The position numbers were made by a program, and so were the translations under genes. A stretch of 64,000 nucleotides of DNA from Meandrina meandrites (lineage: Eukaryota; Cnidaria; Anthozoa; Scleractinia; Meandrinidae), in assembly GCA_963693305.1 (NCBI GenBank), contig OY855915.1, forward strand, positions 4,787,607 through 4,851,606, given 5' to 3'. The notes under the pieces were generated by a model. That model saw nothing but the letters and a program-made list of their open reading frames with translations. It made no database searches and was not told the DNA's origin. Numbering within the stretch: the stretch's first letter is position 1; every line of letters starts with the position of its first letter. This document shows, one piece after another, positions 1-35,118 of this stretch.

Positions 1-35
1 TAGAAGACGAGATGTGAAGAAGTAGATAGAGAATT

Positions 36-222
36 GTGCAGCACGAAGCGACTAGGAGCATTGCTGCTTCCCTCGGATGGGATGCTAGTCCATCACAGAG
101 TTTACCCCCAGCATTTGGTCAGGTTTACTTCGACAATTACCCGGGTACCTAATCTTACCCCAGCTGTAGGAAAGCGCTATGAGAGTCAAGTGTCTTGCCC
201 AAGATGCTACAATCTTGGACAA
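36..222 (-). repeat. Degraded tRNA-derived SINE (family A), 5' part missing
   Basis: On the minus strand this matches the body of the SINE seen more completely at 55203-55497: the stretch around 'gggatgctagtcc', the 'taccc' block and 'gtgtcttgccc' are recognisable. The tRNA-like head with its B box is not clear here, so this is an old, diverged copy. Confidence 0.65.
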
Positions 223-361
223 AACTAGTTGAAACAAGCACATTTCACGCATCTTCCACAAATATCTTGACTTTCAAGGAAGTAAAAAAAAAAATAGTTC
301 CATGGGGATTGCAGTTGGCCAGACTTTGTTTCACAACACGACTTCACTGCCAACAGTAAAT

Positions 362-390
362 GGGGGAGGGGGGGGGGGGGGGGGGGGGGG
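362..390. repeat. Poly-G tract
   Basis: Near-uninterrupted G homopolymer of about 29 bases with one A. The rest of 223-564 is intron or downstream sequence of the neurobeachin-like gene, and I recognise nothing else in it. Confidence 0.9.
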
Positions 391-564
391 CAGAGATAAT
401 GGTACCTACATTAGTGGAAATTTGGGCAAGTGTTTTAACAGTTTTGTCCAAGATTGTAGCTAAGCACAAACCAAAATCTCTTGATTTGCAATCAACGCGG
501 CGTACAAGTTTTAAGTCGAAGGGACCAATCCATCACAGCAAACTCTTCTACGTTTTTTAATCAC

Positions 565-24747
<24,183 letters not shown>

Positions 24748-24855
24748 CTGTTTTTAGGGTCTTTGAGAGTTGTTTTGAGGCCCGTTTACACACCAAAAGA
24801 GGCAGAGCGGCTCCGATATAAACGGGTAGCGTTTACACGTTGTTTATTTTCAAAC

Positions 24856-25342
24856 CACAGGCAGACCACCCTATGTGTTCGTGGTTAATTATTATTTGTT
24901 GACATGAGACGAACAAAAGAAATATTGAAATCTATGAGGGTTACGAATAAAGCTCCGAAAATTACATATCTAAACTACATTTCGCTCTGAATATCTCAAT
25001 AAAGTTAAATGAAATGCTAATCGACTCATGTGTCGTGTTTTTTCGCCTACGCGGGCCGTTTTAAGCGTTTTTTTACTAACTTACTTTCGGTAAGTCAGCT
25101 AGTCCGGCCGAAAGTAATTTAGTAAAAAAACGCTTAAAACGGCCCGCGCAGGCGAAAAAACACGACACATGAGTCGATTAGCATTTCATTTAACTTTATT
25201 GAGATATTCAGAGCAAAATGTAGTTTAGATATGTAATTTTCGGAGCTTTATTCGTAACCCTCATAGATTTCAATATTTCTTTTGTTCGTCTCATGTCAAC
25301 AAATAATAATTAACCACGAACACATAGGGTGGTCTGCCTGTG
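24856..25342. mobile_element. 487-bp near-perfect palindrome (foldback element), family P7 long form
   Basis: The whole element is an inverted repeat: 'cacaggcagaccacccta' at the left and its complement at the right, with arms of about 220 bp and a short loop near 25098. 7-bp duplication 'ttcaaac' at 24849-24855 and 25343-25349. Its termini match the 83-bp element at 27378-27460. Confidence 0.9.
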
Positions 25343-25349
25343 TTCAAAC

Positions 25350-26090
25350 CGGAGTCGGAACCGATAGAGCCAGTAATACGAAACTTCTGAGAACAAAAAT
25401 AGGGCGAGCGTTTACACGTTGGAAAGGAAGGGGAAACGTGTTCACTGAACGGATTTTGTTCCGTTCCCGTTCTGAAAGACAGTGTGAATGAGGACCATAG
25501 TGGACACCATAGGCGCCCATGGAACCTTTTCGGAACGGAACGGATAAAACTGGTATCGTTTACACGTTAAAATTGTTCCGTGCTGTTCTACTTTTTAACT
25601 GAGCTGTTTCATTTGTTTCGCTCTTGTAAAGGGGATCTGACAATTCCATTTGAATTACTGAATCAAATTCGTGAGTCCGCAATAGACTTCAGTAAGTTTC
25701 TACCATAAAATATGCTGATGCTATTTTAACAAAGAACTGGAAATGGCAGTCTGGTTCACTACGTGTGAATGGTGCTGTTTGTTGTAAATTACAAAGTTCA
25801 GTCGGCTCGAACGTAAACAGTGTACTAAGAATAAATGCGCTTTTGTGATTTCAATGTGCAAATATTGTAAATCTTCATTCTTTTATTCATAGAAATTATT
25901 GAACAGAGTGTTTAATGTTACCTGTTTAGCTTATTATCTCGCATTTCAAAGCGGATAATACAATGATTTAAACAGCTGACACTTAGAAATTAATGAGATA
26001 ATTCTTATCACTGCAAAGTACTACAACAGAATAACGCAGCCATGCACAGAGCTTTGAATTTACCGAGTCACCTAATAGTGCCATTCTCCT
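25350..26090. other. Repeat debris and lipase-1 upstream region
   Basis: 25350-25620 carries 'cgtttacacgtt' motifs also seen left of the palindrome, so an older element was split by it. From about 25850 on the sequence begins to resemble the region upstream of lipase copy 2 (30835 on). Confidence 0.5.
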
Positions 26091-26099
26091 CTCATCTCT

Positions 26100-26243
26100 C
26101 GATGAACTCAGCTGCATATTCCTAGAATGGGATTGGTTAATATCGTACAAGAGGTCACTTGTCTTGTCTTGGTTGCGCTTTATTTATAATCGATTACAAC
26201 ACAAAAGCTGTACTGTGTCACACAAGCCAAATTCACGTCCAAA
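26100..26243 (+). promoter_or_regulatory. Promoter-proximal region of lipase copy 1
   Basis: A block conserved with 31090-31246. Shared text includes 'gctgcatat', 'cgtacaagaggt' and a TATA-like 'tttatttataat' at 26179-26190, about 60 bases before the ATG. Conservation across the two copies supports function, but recency of duplication alone could explain it. Confidence 0.6.
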
Positions 26244-29200
26244 ATGCAAGTGAAGGTTTTTCTTCAAATACTAGCACTGATCTGCCTTCTCTCTTATAGT
26301 GAAGGTTTCTGGATTTGGAACAAACCAACAAAAAAACCGCCGCCTCCAGCTAACGAGATCAACACACCAGTGATAATCGGTAATAATGCTTTCTTTGTAT
26401 TTTAATTGTCATGTCTATAAGAATCGAAACAAGAAGAAGATCTAGAAAACGCATGCTACCGTCTTGGTTTTTGATCTGGAAAATATAACATTCGTATTCA
26501 AATTATATTCGTTTTGCCCTTTAGCATAGGTCTGTTTAAAATACTTTCTGAACAAACATTTACATTTTGTGCATACTGGTCCGATGTGGCGAGTTACGTA
26601 ACAGCGGTTTTAACGTTTAGAAATAAACCCAAAGGTTTCTGTTTTAAAGGAAAACTGTTCTATTGAGCTTTCTAGCAGAAAGATACGATACCTCAGGGTG
26701 TTTTTTAGGCATAGAAGACATAGAAGAGAAACCCATTTAGCATGATTTAGGGTTCGATTCAGATGCTCCAGTTTTAAAAGGTAACACGATAGCTAAAATA
26801 GTTTCTGGGTAAAATCACGATTTCCGGTTAAAATCACGATTTCTCGAACCTCTACGGAAAACGAAAATTTCTTCGAGAAATCGGAGGAAAATTACAGAAA
26901 AGTACTGTCGACGAAAAAGGAAAATTGGTTCGGGAAATCGGGAATTTCGAGAAACAGAGGCTTTAAGAAATCGGCTGTATTTTAGCTTCTTTTTTAATGT
27001 CCACGTCATGCACTACATATGAAGCAGCTATTTCAGCGAACGACCTTCCTCCATCAAGGTAAGTACAGTAATCGCAACGTTCTCTATATGCTAATGTTCT
27101 CTCTTTTTCTTCCCTCAGTGCCCGGTTCCGGCGGAAGTCAGCTGGAAGCAAAGCTCAACAAACCAAAGGTTTTGCACTGGTACTGTTCCAAAACAACTTC
27201 AGATTACTTCACATTATGGCTCAAGAAATCCTCGCTTCTACCTTACGCCATAGACTGCTGGGTGGATAACATGAGGTGACGAAAACGTTTTGTGAATGAA
27301 AAACACTTTTGAATGAACTTAGTTCGCAGTTATCGTCGATGGTGTTGGATCTTCGCAGAAAATGTATTTGATTTTAGCACAGGCGGACCACCCTATGTGT
27401 TCGTGGTTTATGTCAACAATTATTAACCACGAACACATATCATAGGGTGGTCCGCCGGTGATTTTAGTATTCCAAAGTTGGGTCAATTTAGTTCTCTTAT
27501 GAGCTTCATGTTGCTGATGTTGGTATCCGGGGGGGAGGTGGTGGGGGGCACTGTCGAATATGGGCTATACGTGTATGTGCCACTGTGAAGGGTATGGTTT
27601 TCAAGCAGTTTAATTTATAGGATATGGAAATCAGAGAGTTTTAGTCTGTAATAGGGTATAAATTTACCGAGAAACTAACCAGTGTATGAAAATTTTAGTC
27701 AAATAAAATAGGAATTGAAACTCAGAAGCAAGAACTTCACACCCGAACTTCACATAAATGGAACTACCGATCCCTTAGCGTATGTTGGACTACGATAGTG
27801 ATAGAGTTTCTAGAAAATAGCTAGTCTGGAATAAGGTGGAGGGTTTTGGAGTCTTGTCTAGAATAGGGCTTAGAATGCAGCTAAACTTGGTCTGGAATAG
27901 GCTAAGAGTTTCACAGTCTAAGCGGTACACCCCCACCCAAACATTTACAGAGTACACCCCCCGAGGGGAGGGTATTAATGTTTACCAACGTTTTCTTTCC
28001 GCTGCGGACTTTTCGCTTTTCACGTAATCTTTCTTTTCCAAAGAAACCGTGACCCGGTCACTGAGTGTCGTTTTTGGCATTCCCAATAGATTGAGACCCA
28101 ATTGGATTTGGTCTCGATTGAGATTACAATCAAACAGACAAAAAAAAATAAAGAAAACTATCAAAATCAGCAATTTCTGGGAAATTCTGCTTGTTACTGT
28201 ATTAGCTCTAGGTCGGGTTACTAAGCACAGCTACTCTCTCCTCCAATGAAATTTAGACTTGTGTATGACGAAAGCACCAAGACTATGAAGAACGCGCCTG
28301 GCGTGGAAACGAGAGTTCCCGGATTTGGTAACACCAGTTCAATAGAATACTTGGACACTGACAACTTGATAAAGTATTTTGTACCAATGGTGGACAAGCT
28401 GGTCTCTTGGGGATACCAAAGAGGCGTGACTGTCAGGGCGGCTCCATATGACTTTCGATATGGGCCTGGTAAGCATGATAAAGTCTGTATACGAGCCTAG
28501 TGGCCCATCAGGCCGGAGCTTATCCCTGTTTCCGTAGCATGAAGCGATTAGGAGTATTTCTACTCCTCCCTGGATGGGATGTTAGTCCATCGCAGGGTTA
28601 CCCCCAGCAGTAAATTCGCCGGTACCCATTTATACACCTGGGTGGAGAGAGGCACTATGAGAGTGAAGTGTCTTGCCCAAGAACACAACGCAGTGCCCCA
28701 GCCAGGGTCGAACCGGACCATTTGACTCGGAGTCGAGCGCGCTAACCATTAGGCCACCGCACCTCCTACATGTGGCATGAACTGTACATAAATTCAGCTA
28801 ACTTATATGTTTTTTTTTTCTGTTTTCCTTTTGACAGAATCAGCGTCGGAATATTTTGCAAAACTGAAAAGGCTGATCGAGGACACGTATTCAGCCAATG
28901 ACAACAAGAAAATCACTTTGATGAGTCACAGCTTAGGATGTCCTTACACTTTGGTTTTCCTGAACAAGCAAACTAAAGAATGGAAGGATAAGTATATTCT
29001 GCAGTGGATTACTCTTTCAGGTATTATTCGTGTTTTTCCCATTATTCAAGTTTTCCCATTATTCAAATTCATTTCCATTCTCACTTCCTAATGGGTTCCT
29101 GTCATTTGTCGAGTACTGTTCTACAAAATCAAACCATTATTGTTGGATTTCCTACATGCAAGCGTCGCGTTTTCAAGTTTGTCCATATTGTAATCCACTT

Positions 29201-30132
29201 CCATCCTCGCCATCGTTAGTCATCCTCACTTCCTAATGGCTTCCTCATGTGTTATTTGTCAAGCACTGTTCTGCAAAATCAAACCAGCCATTTAGTGAAG
29301 TTTTAAGTGGCAGACACTGACAAAATTTAATCTGTTATTAAAGTTGATTTTTTTTTACCAATCAGAAGCCAAACAAAGACCAATCATGGATGGACTTACA
29401 CGCATTTTCCCGCGCTTGCCACCAGTTGTGCGTTTTCACTCTGAGTCCTAATTGGCTCTTAGGTCACCCGTCTTTGCTATGATTGGCCAGTTGCAGATGC
29501 GGAAACTCAAGTTTTTGTTTTACTTATGTCAATAAAATTTTATTTCTATTTTTTGTTTGCTAGGAGTCTGGGGCGGGACGGCGGAGCAAGTCAGTTTATA
29601 TTCTTCCGGTAATACTCTCGGTATCCCAAAATTCCTCGTGAGCCCGTTGAAAGTCAGAGGAGAACAACGCACGGATACGAGCAACGTGTTTCTGCTCCCG
29701 AGCCCCGAGTTATGGTCAGCGGATGAAGTCTTGGCCAAAACACCAGACCGCACATATACTGTTAGCGACTATGATGATTTCTTCAAAGACATCGGCTTCC
29801 CACTTGGAATAACACTGCGAAAGTTGGTTGAAAACCTGACCTACCCGCTAACGGCGCATTCTCCCAATGTAAACGTGCACTGTTTGTATGGAACTGGTGT
29901 AGACACGGCAGCGAATTTCGTTTTCGGTGAAGGAGAGTTCCCGGATACTCAGCCACACGTGGTGTATGGTGACGGAGATGGCACGGTCAATAGACGCAGT
30001 CTGGAGGCCTGCAGTAAGTGGAAACAGCGGCAGCTTTACAACGTTACACTGAAGCAGTATCCATCAGTGAATCACAACGGCATGCTAAGCGATGAAAACG
30101 TGTTCAGTTATATAAAGAATCTGTTATTCTAA
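26244..30132 (+). CDS. PLA2G15: Group XV phospholipase A2 / LCAT-like lipase, copy 1 (418 aa, 5 exons)
   Basis: Exons 26244-26379, 27119-27275, 28257-28468, 28838-29020 and 29564-30132; GT-AG borders, total 1257 bp with stop. Vertebrate PLA2G15 (412 aa) is a lysosomal acyltransferase/phospholipase acting on phospholipids and ceramide. Here an N-terminal signal peptide (LALICLLSYSEG) precedes PVIIVPGSGGSQLEAKLNKP. Catalytic Ser200 lies in SHSLG, the acid in GDGDGTVN (366/368) and His400 in SVNHNGM. Two Cys (WYC, DCW) frame the lid loop as in the family. First of three tandem copies on the same strand. Intron 3 holds a SINE, intron 1 a foldback element. Intact. Lysosomal versus secreted location is not decidable from sequence. 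Confidence 0.95.
27378..27460. mobile_element. 83-bp foldback element, family P7 short form
   Basis: Inverted repeat 'cacaggcggaccacccta' / 'tagggtggtccgccggtg' with 'tgttcgtggtt' inside. 7-bp duplication 'attttag' at 27371-27377 and 27461-27467. Termini are shared with the 487-bp palindrome 2 kb upstream. Confidence 0.88.
27530..27975. repeat. Diverged dispersed repeat, G/C-rich ends
   Basis: Bounded by G-rich 'gggggggaggtggtgggg' and C-rich 'acaccccccgagggg', with 'gaataggct' phrases inside. A relative is at 39030-39320. It lies in lipase-1 intron 2. Confidence 0.5.
28493..28769 (-). repeat. SINE family A in lipase-1 intron 3
   Basis: Complete minus-strand copy: B box 'ggttcgaccctggc', A box 'ggtggcctaatggttagcg', then the usual body. 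Absent from the matching introns of copies 2 and 3, so inserted after the gene duplication. Confidence 0.9.
29290..29510. mobile_element. CCAAT-rich MITE fragment in lipase-1 intron 4
   Basis: 'accaatcagaagcc', 'gaccaatcatgg' and 'cattttcccgcgcttg' match the elements at 3432-4048. The same family lies at the same place in copy 2. Confidence 0.6.
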
Positions 30133-30224
30133 TAAATGATATGTTCACATTGCTGTAAATTCTCTTCTTCATCACATTTAGAAGTTTTTTCTTTTAGTTT
30201 CTTCACTCCACGTTTGAAATTAAA
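30131..30224 (+). terminator. Candidate poly(A) signals of lipase copy 1
   Basis: AATAAA at 30131-30136 overlaps the stop codon. A variant ATTAAA at 30219-30224 is shared in position with copy 2 (34541-34546) and is the more plausible signal. Confidence 0.5.
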
Positions 30225-30295
30225 CTTGTTATTTCAAACGGTGTTCACTGGAAGAATTTCAGTGGAGATTTTGCTAATTTCTCGCACTTAGTCAC

Positions 30296-30480
30296 TTAGT
30301 AAGTCAGTCGATCAGTCAGTAAGTCAGTCAGTCAGTCTGTCGGTCGGTCGGTCGGTCGGTCGGTCGGTCGACGGCCAGCATGGCCAATCAGTCAGTCAAT
30401 CAGTCAGTCAGTCAGTCAGTCAGTCCGTCAATCAATCAGTCAGCCAGACTGTAGTCAGTAGTCAGTCAGTCAGTCTGAGT
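30296..30480. repeat. (CAGT)n / (CGGT)n microsatellite
   Basis: About 45 tetranucleotide units, switching to 'cggt' and back. It lies between lipase copies 1 and 2. Confidence 0.95.
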
Positions 30481-31089
30481 CAAACAGTTACTTTTGATGC
30501 GTTAAAAAGCACTGGTAACAGAGCTTTGTTGAGTTGGCAGAGTTTCGTTGTCAGAAACAAGGTCCTATATTTAACAAAACGTATCGTGAACGAGGAATTT
30601 GCCTTTATATTTTTCGTCTAGCGAAGAGCTATTAACAATCGTGATCTATTGCCCCCCAAAAACACGACTATCAATTCACAGAAGTAATAACAGACCAAGC
30701 GTTCTTTTGTTTTCTTTCTCGATGTGTCATGCGATATTATTACAGAAACCGTGATTCAGATTTCCAAACTGTACCCGTGTGCTCTCAACATCCCGTGTTT
30801 TTTTTGTGAATAACAAAGTTGTACCATGAGTAAATGGGCTTTTGTAATTCTGGATTCTAATATTCGTACAAGCTAAATGTTGAAAAGACTGTTTGATTTC
30901 ACCTGTTTCGCTTATTATCTCGCCACACAGGTAACGTAATAGAAACGTGTAACCAGCTGACAGTGAAATAAATTAGATCATTCTTATTTCTACAAAGACA
31001 CACAAAATACATAAAGAATACTTCAGCCATGCAAAGTGCTTGCAATGTTCTTTTTAATCTTACCGAATCAGCTAATATTGCCATTCCCC

Positions 31090-31246
31090 TTCCATGTTTC
31101 GATGAGCATAGCTGCATATCTCTAGCTTATGGTTGGTCAATTGCGTACAAGAGGTTGCTTGTATCTCTTTTTCTTTATTTATACGTGATTAATGTAACAC
31201 CAAAGCTGTGTAACACAAGTCCGGCACAATCAACACGACGTCCAAA
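31090..31246 (+). promoter_or_regulatory. Promoter-proximal region of lipase copy 2
   Basis: Aligned to 26100-26243, with a TATA-like 'tttatttatac' at 31184-31193 about 55-60 bases before the ATG. Confidence 0.6.
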
Positions 31247-34200
31247 ATGGAAGCGAAGATGTTTCTTCGAGCAACAGCTCTGATCTGCGTTCTGTCTTCC
31301 ACTGAGGGATTTTGGATTTGGAATAAACCGACAAAAAGCCCATCGCCTCCAGCCAACGAGATTAAAACACCAGTGATAATCGGTAAAAATGCTCTCTTTC
31401 TATTTTAATTGTCATGTCTAATCGATAAGATTCAAAACAAAAGGGAGGTTAGGAAAAAGTTTTGCCGATGGACTATGCCATCTTTTAAGTTCCGGGTCCT
31501 GAAATTCTTATTCACGTTACTCAAGTAAGAGGAAATAACAATAAAACACATATACACCTGAATGCCCTTTTACCGACACTTTCCATGGTTTTAGTAGAAA
31601 TAGCTCGTTCGCATTTTAAACAATCCAAAAACTCTATGCCAAAAACATAAATCTATATTTTTGGGGTGTTTTGGGCGATTTTTGGGTATGTTTGGGAGGA
31701 AATAGATTTAATGCAGTTTTAAAATTAGAATTTGAAGTGAAAAATTAGTAGATGAACACCAAAACAGTCCTCTTTGACCCTGGCGGGCTCCTGCGTGGAT
31801 ATAAACTGTCTATTGGTGTTCCAAAAAAAATAATTTTCTTTCTTCTATCCCTACTTTAAACATCTTAAAAGTTCAATCAAATTGAGGTTTACTCTCGCCC
31901 AAGATTGAGGAAGATATATTTAAGACGGATTTCGAACGACGAACTAGAAAAGATTGGGATAACGTTTTTTTTAACATCCACGTCCCTCCCCTCTCAATGT
32001 CAAATCCCCTTTTAGTGGAACACCCCCACTAGGGAAGGGACAGTAATGGCAACGTTCATTACTAATTCCCTCTGTTTCTTCCTGTCTTTCCTCAGTGCCC
32101 GGTACTGGCGGAAGTCAGCTTCAAGCGAAGCTCAACAAACCAAAGGTTTTGCACTGGTATTGTGAGAAAACAACTTCAGATTACTTCACATTATGGGTCG
32201 AGAAATCCTCGCTTCTACCTTATGCCATAAACTGCTTTGTGGATAACATGAGGTGACGGAAACATTTTCAAATAAAAAGATCTTCTTAATCTTGAATTTG
32301 TTGCAAAATTAGCTCAAAAAGTGCTGCTCCTCCACCCCCAATGACTCTCGCTCCCTAAAGGCAATGTTAATAGGTGGAATTCACTTAAGCTTACTGTTCT
32401 CTTTCCTCCAATTAGGCTTGTGTATGACAAAAGCACCAAAACCGTGAAGAATTCACCCGGCGTGGAAACGAGAGTTCCCGGATTTGGTAACACCAGTTCA
32501 ATAGAATACTTGGACACCCAAAACTTGGTCAAGTATTTTGCACCAATGGTGGACAAGCTGGTCTCTTGGGGATACGAAAGGGGTTTGACCGTCAGAGGGG
32601 CTCCTTATGACTTCCGATATGGGCCTGGTAAGTAGCACGTGAACAGTGCGTGGATGGTGCATAATGTCAGTCACCGACCTTTATGTCCAGTTGACAGCCT
32701 CTAAGATGTGTCCTTCCTACCAATCTGTTGTTAAGGAAGTTTTCTAACCATCACATTTTGGAAACCACAGCTTACCCATCAAGATTTTCAAATCACGGCC
32801 ACATTTAACAACTCACACAGTTTTAGAGACTCAGTTTAAACGCTAACGCTTGGTTTGGAACGCACGTGCCGTGATAATTTTTTCAAGCATGTGTTCTGCC
32901 AAATAGAACCCACCACAGCTATGGATATGTAGTTGAGGACCCTCCCACCCCTCCCCCCTTCAAAATGTAGCCTCTCGCGGAGACCAGCTATACTAAACTC
33001 TCCAAACTAACATAAACGGAATTGAAGACCCTCGCAGTGAATTTCCAATTTCAAGCACTTGGAATAAAGAAGCATGAAAAAAATTTAGGGCTTCAACGGG
33101 ATAGTTCATATATGAATCATTTCATATCCATTACGTTATAAACGGGATTGTATGGGAATCGGTAAGGAGGATATAAATTTTGATTAAAGGTTGAGAATGT
33201 GATCTCTGAAATAAACACGTGAGTTCAAGTAACTTCTATCTTTATTCGCAGGATCAGGGGCACAATATTTTGCAAAACTGAAAAAATTGATCGAGGACAC
33301 GTATTCAGCAAATGACAACAAGAAAATCACTTTGATGAGTCACAGCTTAGGATGTCCTTACACTCTGGTTTTCCTGAACAAGCAAACTAAAGAATGGAAG
33401 GATAAGTATATTCTGCAGTGGATTACTCTCTCAGGTAAGAAATAACTTTGTTAACTTTACGAGATACTCAGTAAAATGACTGAAAAATACAAATTTCAAA
33501 GAAACTGGTGAGCTTAACTTGGAAACGCAAGTCTAGCTCGCGTTTTAAAATTTTTTAATTGAAATTATTCACGTCCTTCTTTGAGTTCTACGTTTGCTGT
33601 GCTTCGAATTGGTAACAGAGGAATTAATTCATGCAACGTACTCCGACAAATCAGAGCAAATATCTGATGTTCTTTTTAACCAATCAAAAGCAGGATAGGA
33701 GCAAATCATGATTTGGCTGGCTTACTCTCATTTTACCGCGCTTTCTATCGCGGGTGGCGCGTTTTAGTTTCTAGTTGTGATTGGCTCTTGTATTATTTTC
33801 CTTCGTGTGATTGGTCAGCTTTTTCTTCGTTGTGACTGGACGATATTTTGGTTTTGGTCACCTGCAATGAGCTTTATGTCAATTTGTAGTTTTTGGCTTT
33901 TGTTTGCTAGGAGTCTGGGGCGGTGCTGCAGAGACAGTGAGTCTTTTTACCTCCGGAGACACTCTTGGTATCCCGGATTATATTGTGAACCCGCTGACCG
34001 TCAGAGGCGAACAACGCACGTACTTGAGCAACGCATACTTGCTTCCGAGCCGTGAGTTATGGTCAGCGGATGAAGTCTTGGCCAAAACACCGGAGCGCAC
34101 GTACACTGTTGACAACTATGATGAATTCTTCAAAGACATCGGCTTCCCAGTTGGAACAACACTGCGAAAGATGGTTGAAAACGTGACCTACCCGCTAACA

Positions 34201-34479
34201 GAGCATTCTCCCAATGTTACGGTGCACTGTTTGCATGGAGCAGATGTGGAAACCCCAGCAAATTTCGTATTCGGCGAAGGAGAGTTCCCGGATAGTCAGC
34301 CGCACGTGGAGTACGGTGACGGAGATGGCACTGTCAATATACGCAGTCTGGAGGCCTGCAGTAAGTGGAAACAGCGGCAGCTTTACAACGTCACACTGAA
34401 GCAGTATCCATCAGTGAATCACAATGGCATACTAAGCGATGAAAATGTGCACAGTTATATAAAGACGCTGTTATTCTAA
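31247..34479 (+). CDS. PLA2G15: Group XV phospholipase A2 / LCAT-like lipase, copy 2 (418 aa, 5 exons)
   Basis: Exons 31247-31382, 32096-32252, 32416-32627, 33252-33434 and 33911-34479, each the same length as in copy 1. Signal peptide ATALICVLSSTEG, then PVIIVPGTGGSQLQAKLNKP. Ser200 (SHSLG), the acid in GDGDGTVN and His400 (SVNHNGI) are all kept, as are both lid-loop cysteines (WYC, NCF). Differs from copy 1 at many sites in exon 5, for example TVHCLHGADVETPANF. Compact introns. No disabling change is seen. Substrate preference versus copies 1 and 3 cannot be told from sequence. Confidence 0.95.
31620..31910 (+). repeat. Dispersed repeat R2 (copy 2)
   Basis: Inverted counterpart of 16440-16740. 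It lies in intron 1 of lipase copy 2. Confidence 0.65.
32640..33240. other. Lipase-2 intron 3, nothing recognised
   Basis: Unique-looking intron sequence with one C-rich patch near 32940. No ORF or repeat ends seen. Confidence 0.5.
33630..33870. mobile_element. CCAAT-rich MITE in lipase-2 intron 4
   Basis: 'aaccaatcaaaagcagg', 'ttttaccgcgctttc' and 'gtgattggct' mark the same family and the same intron position as in copy 1. Confidence 0.6.
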
Positions 34480-34629
34480 CTACGTTTATATTGCTGTAAA
34501 TTCTCGTCTTACCCATTGAGTACTGTCACTCATGTTTGACATTAAACTTGCGATTTCAAACGGTGTTCTGCGTAAGAATTTGTGGAGCTTCTTTTCGTCA
34601 ACTTTTTTGTTATTGTCAACAGCTTTTTT

Positions 34630-34790
34630 GAGTGGCCACACACACACTAGGGTTTCATCCACAGACTTCAAAATTAAAAATTCCTTATAACGCATAATGG
34701 CTATGCAGTACCGCATGAAAGTACTGCTCAATAGCTTTCATTTGAATGGTCACACACTAGGGTTTCATCCACAGACTTAATAGTTAAAAC
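34630..34790. repeat. Short direct repeat downstream of lipase copy 2
   Basis: 'cacactagggtttcatccac' begins at about 34640 and again at about 34752, 112 bases apart. The rest of 34480-35118 is intergenic, with an ATTAAA poly(A)-like signal at 34541-34546. Confidence 0.8.
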
Positions 34791-35118
34791 CACCTTGTAC
34801 AGCATAATAAACATCTATAGATAAACAGTGCTGATAAACATGGTAAAATAGTGCATTTAACATTTCGTATGCCAAGCAACATACATTTTCAAAAAGGAAC
34901 CGTTACAATTTTTCTTTTTTTTTTTCGAGAACTATTTATATTGTAATTCTAGGGGTCTGGAACCTCAGACTGGGAAAAATGATCTCACACAGTAACTAAA
35001 TCAGGCACGTTGTGGAGTTTACCATTCGGTTAAAGTAGTCACTTATCTCGCCTATACGTTACTATAGCACGAAAGCTGTTAAACAAAAGCCACAATCAAT
35101 ACTTCATTCGCGTCCAGA

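Noticed and set aside
30296..30480. Regular 'cagt' repeats resembling a CRISPR-like array
   Set aside because: It is a plain tetranucleotide microsatellite without spacers, in animal DNA.
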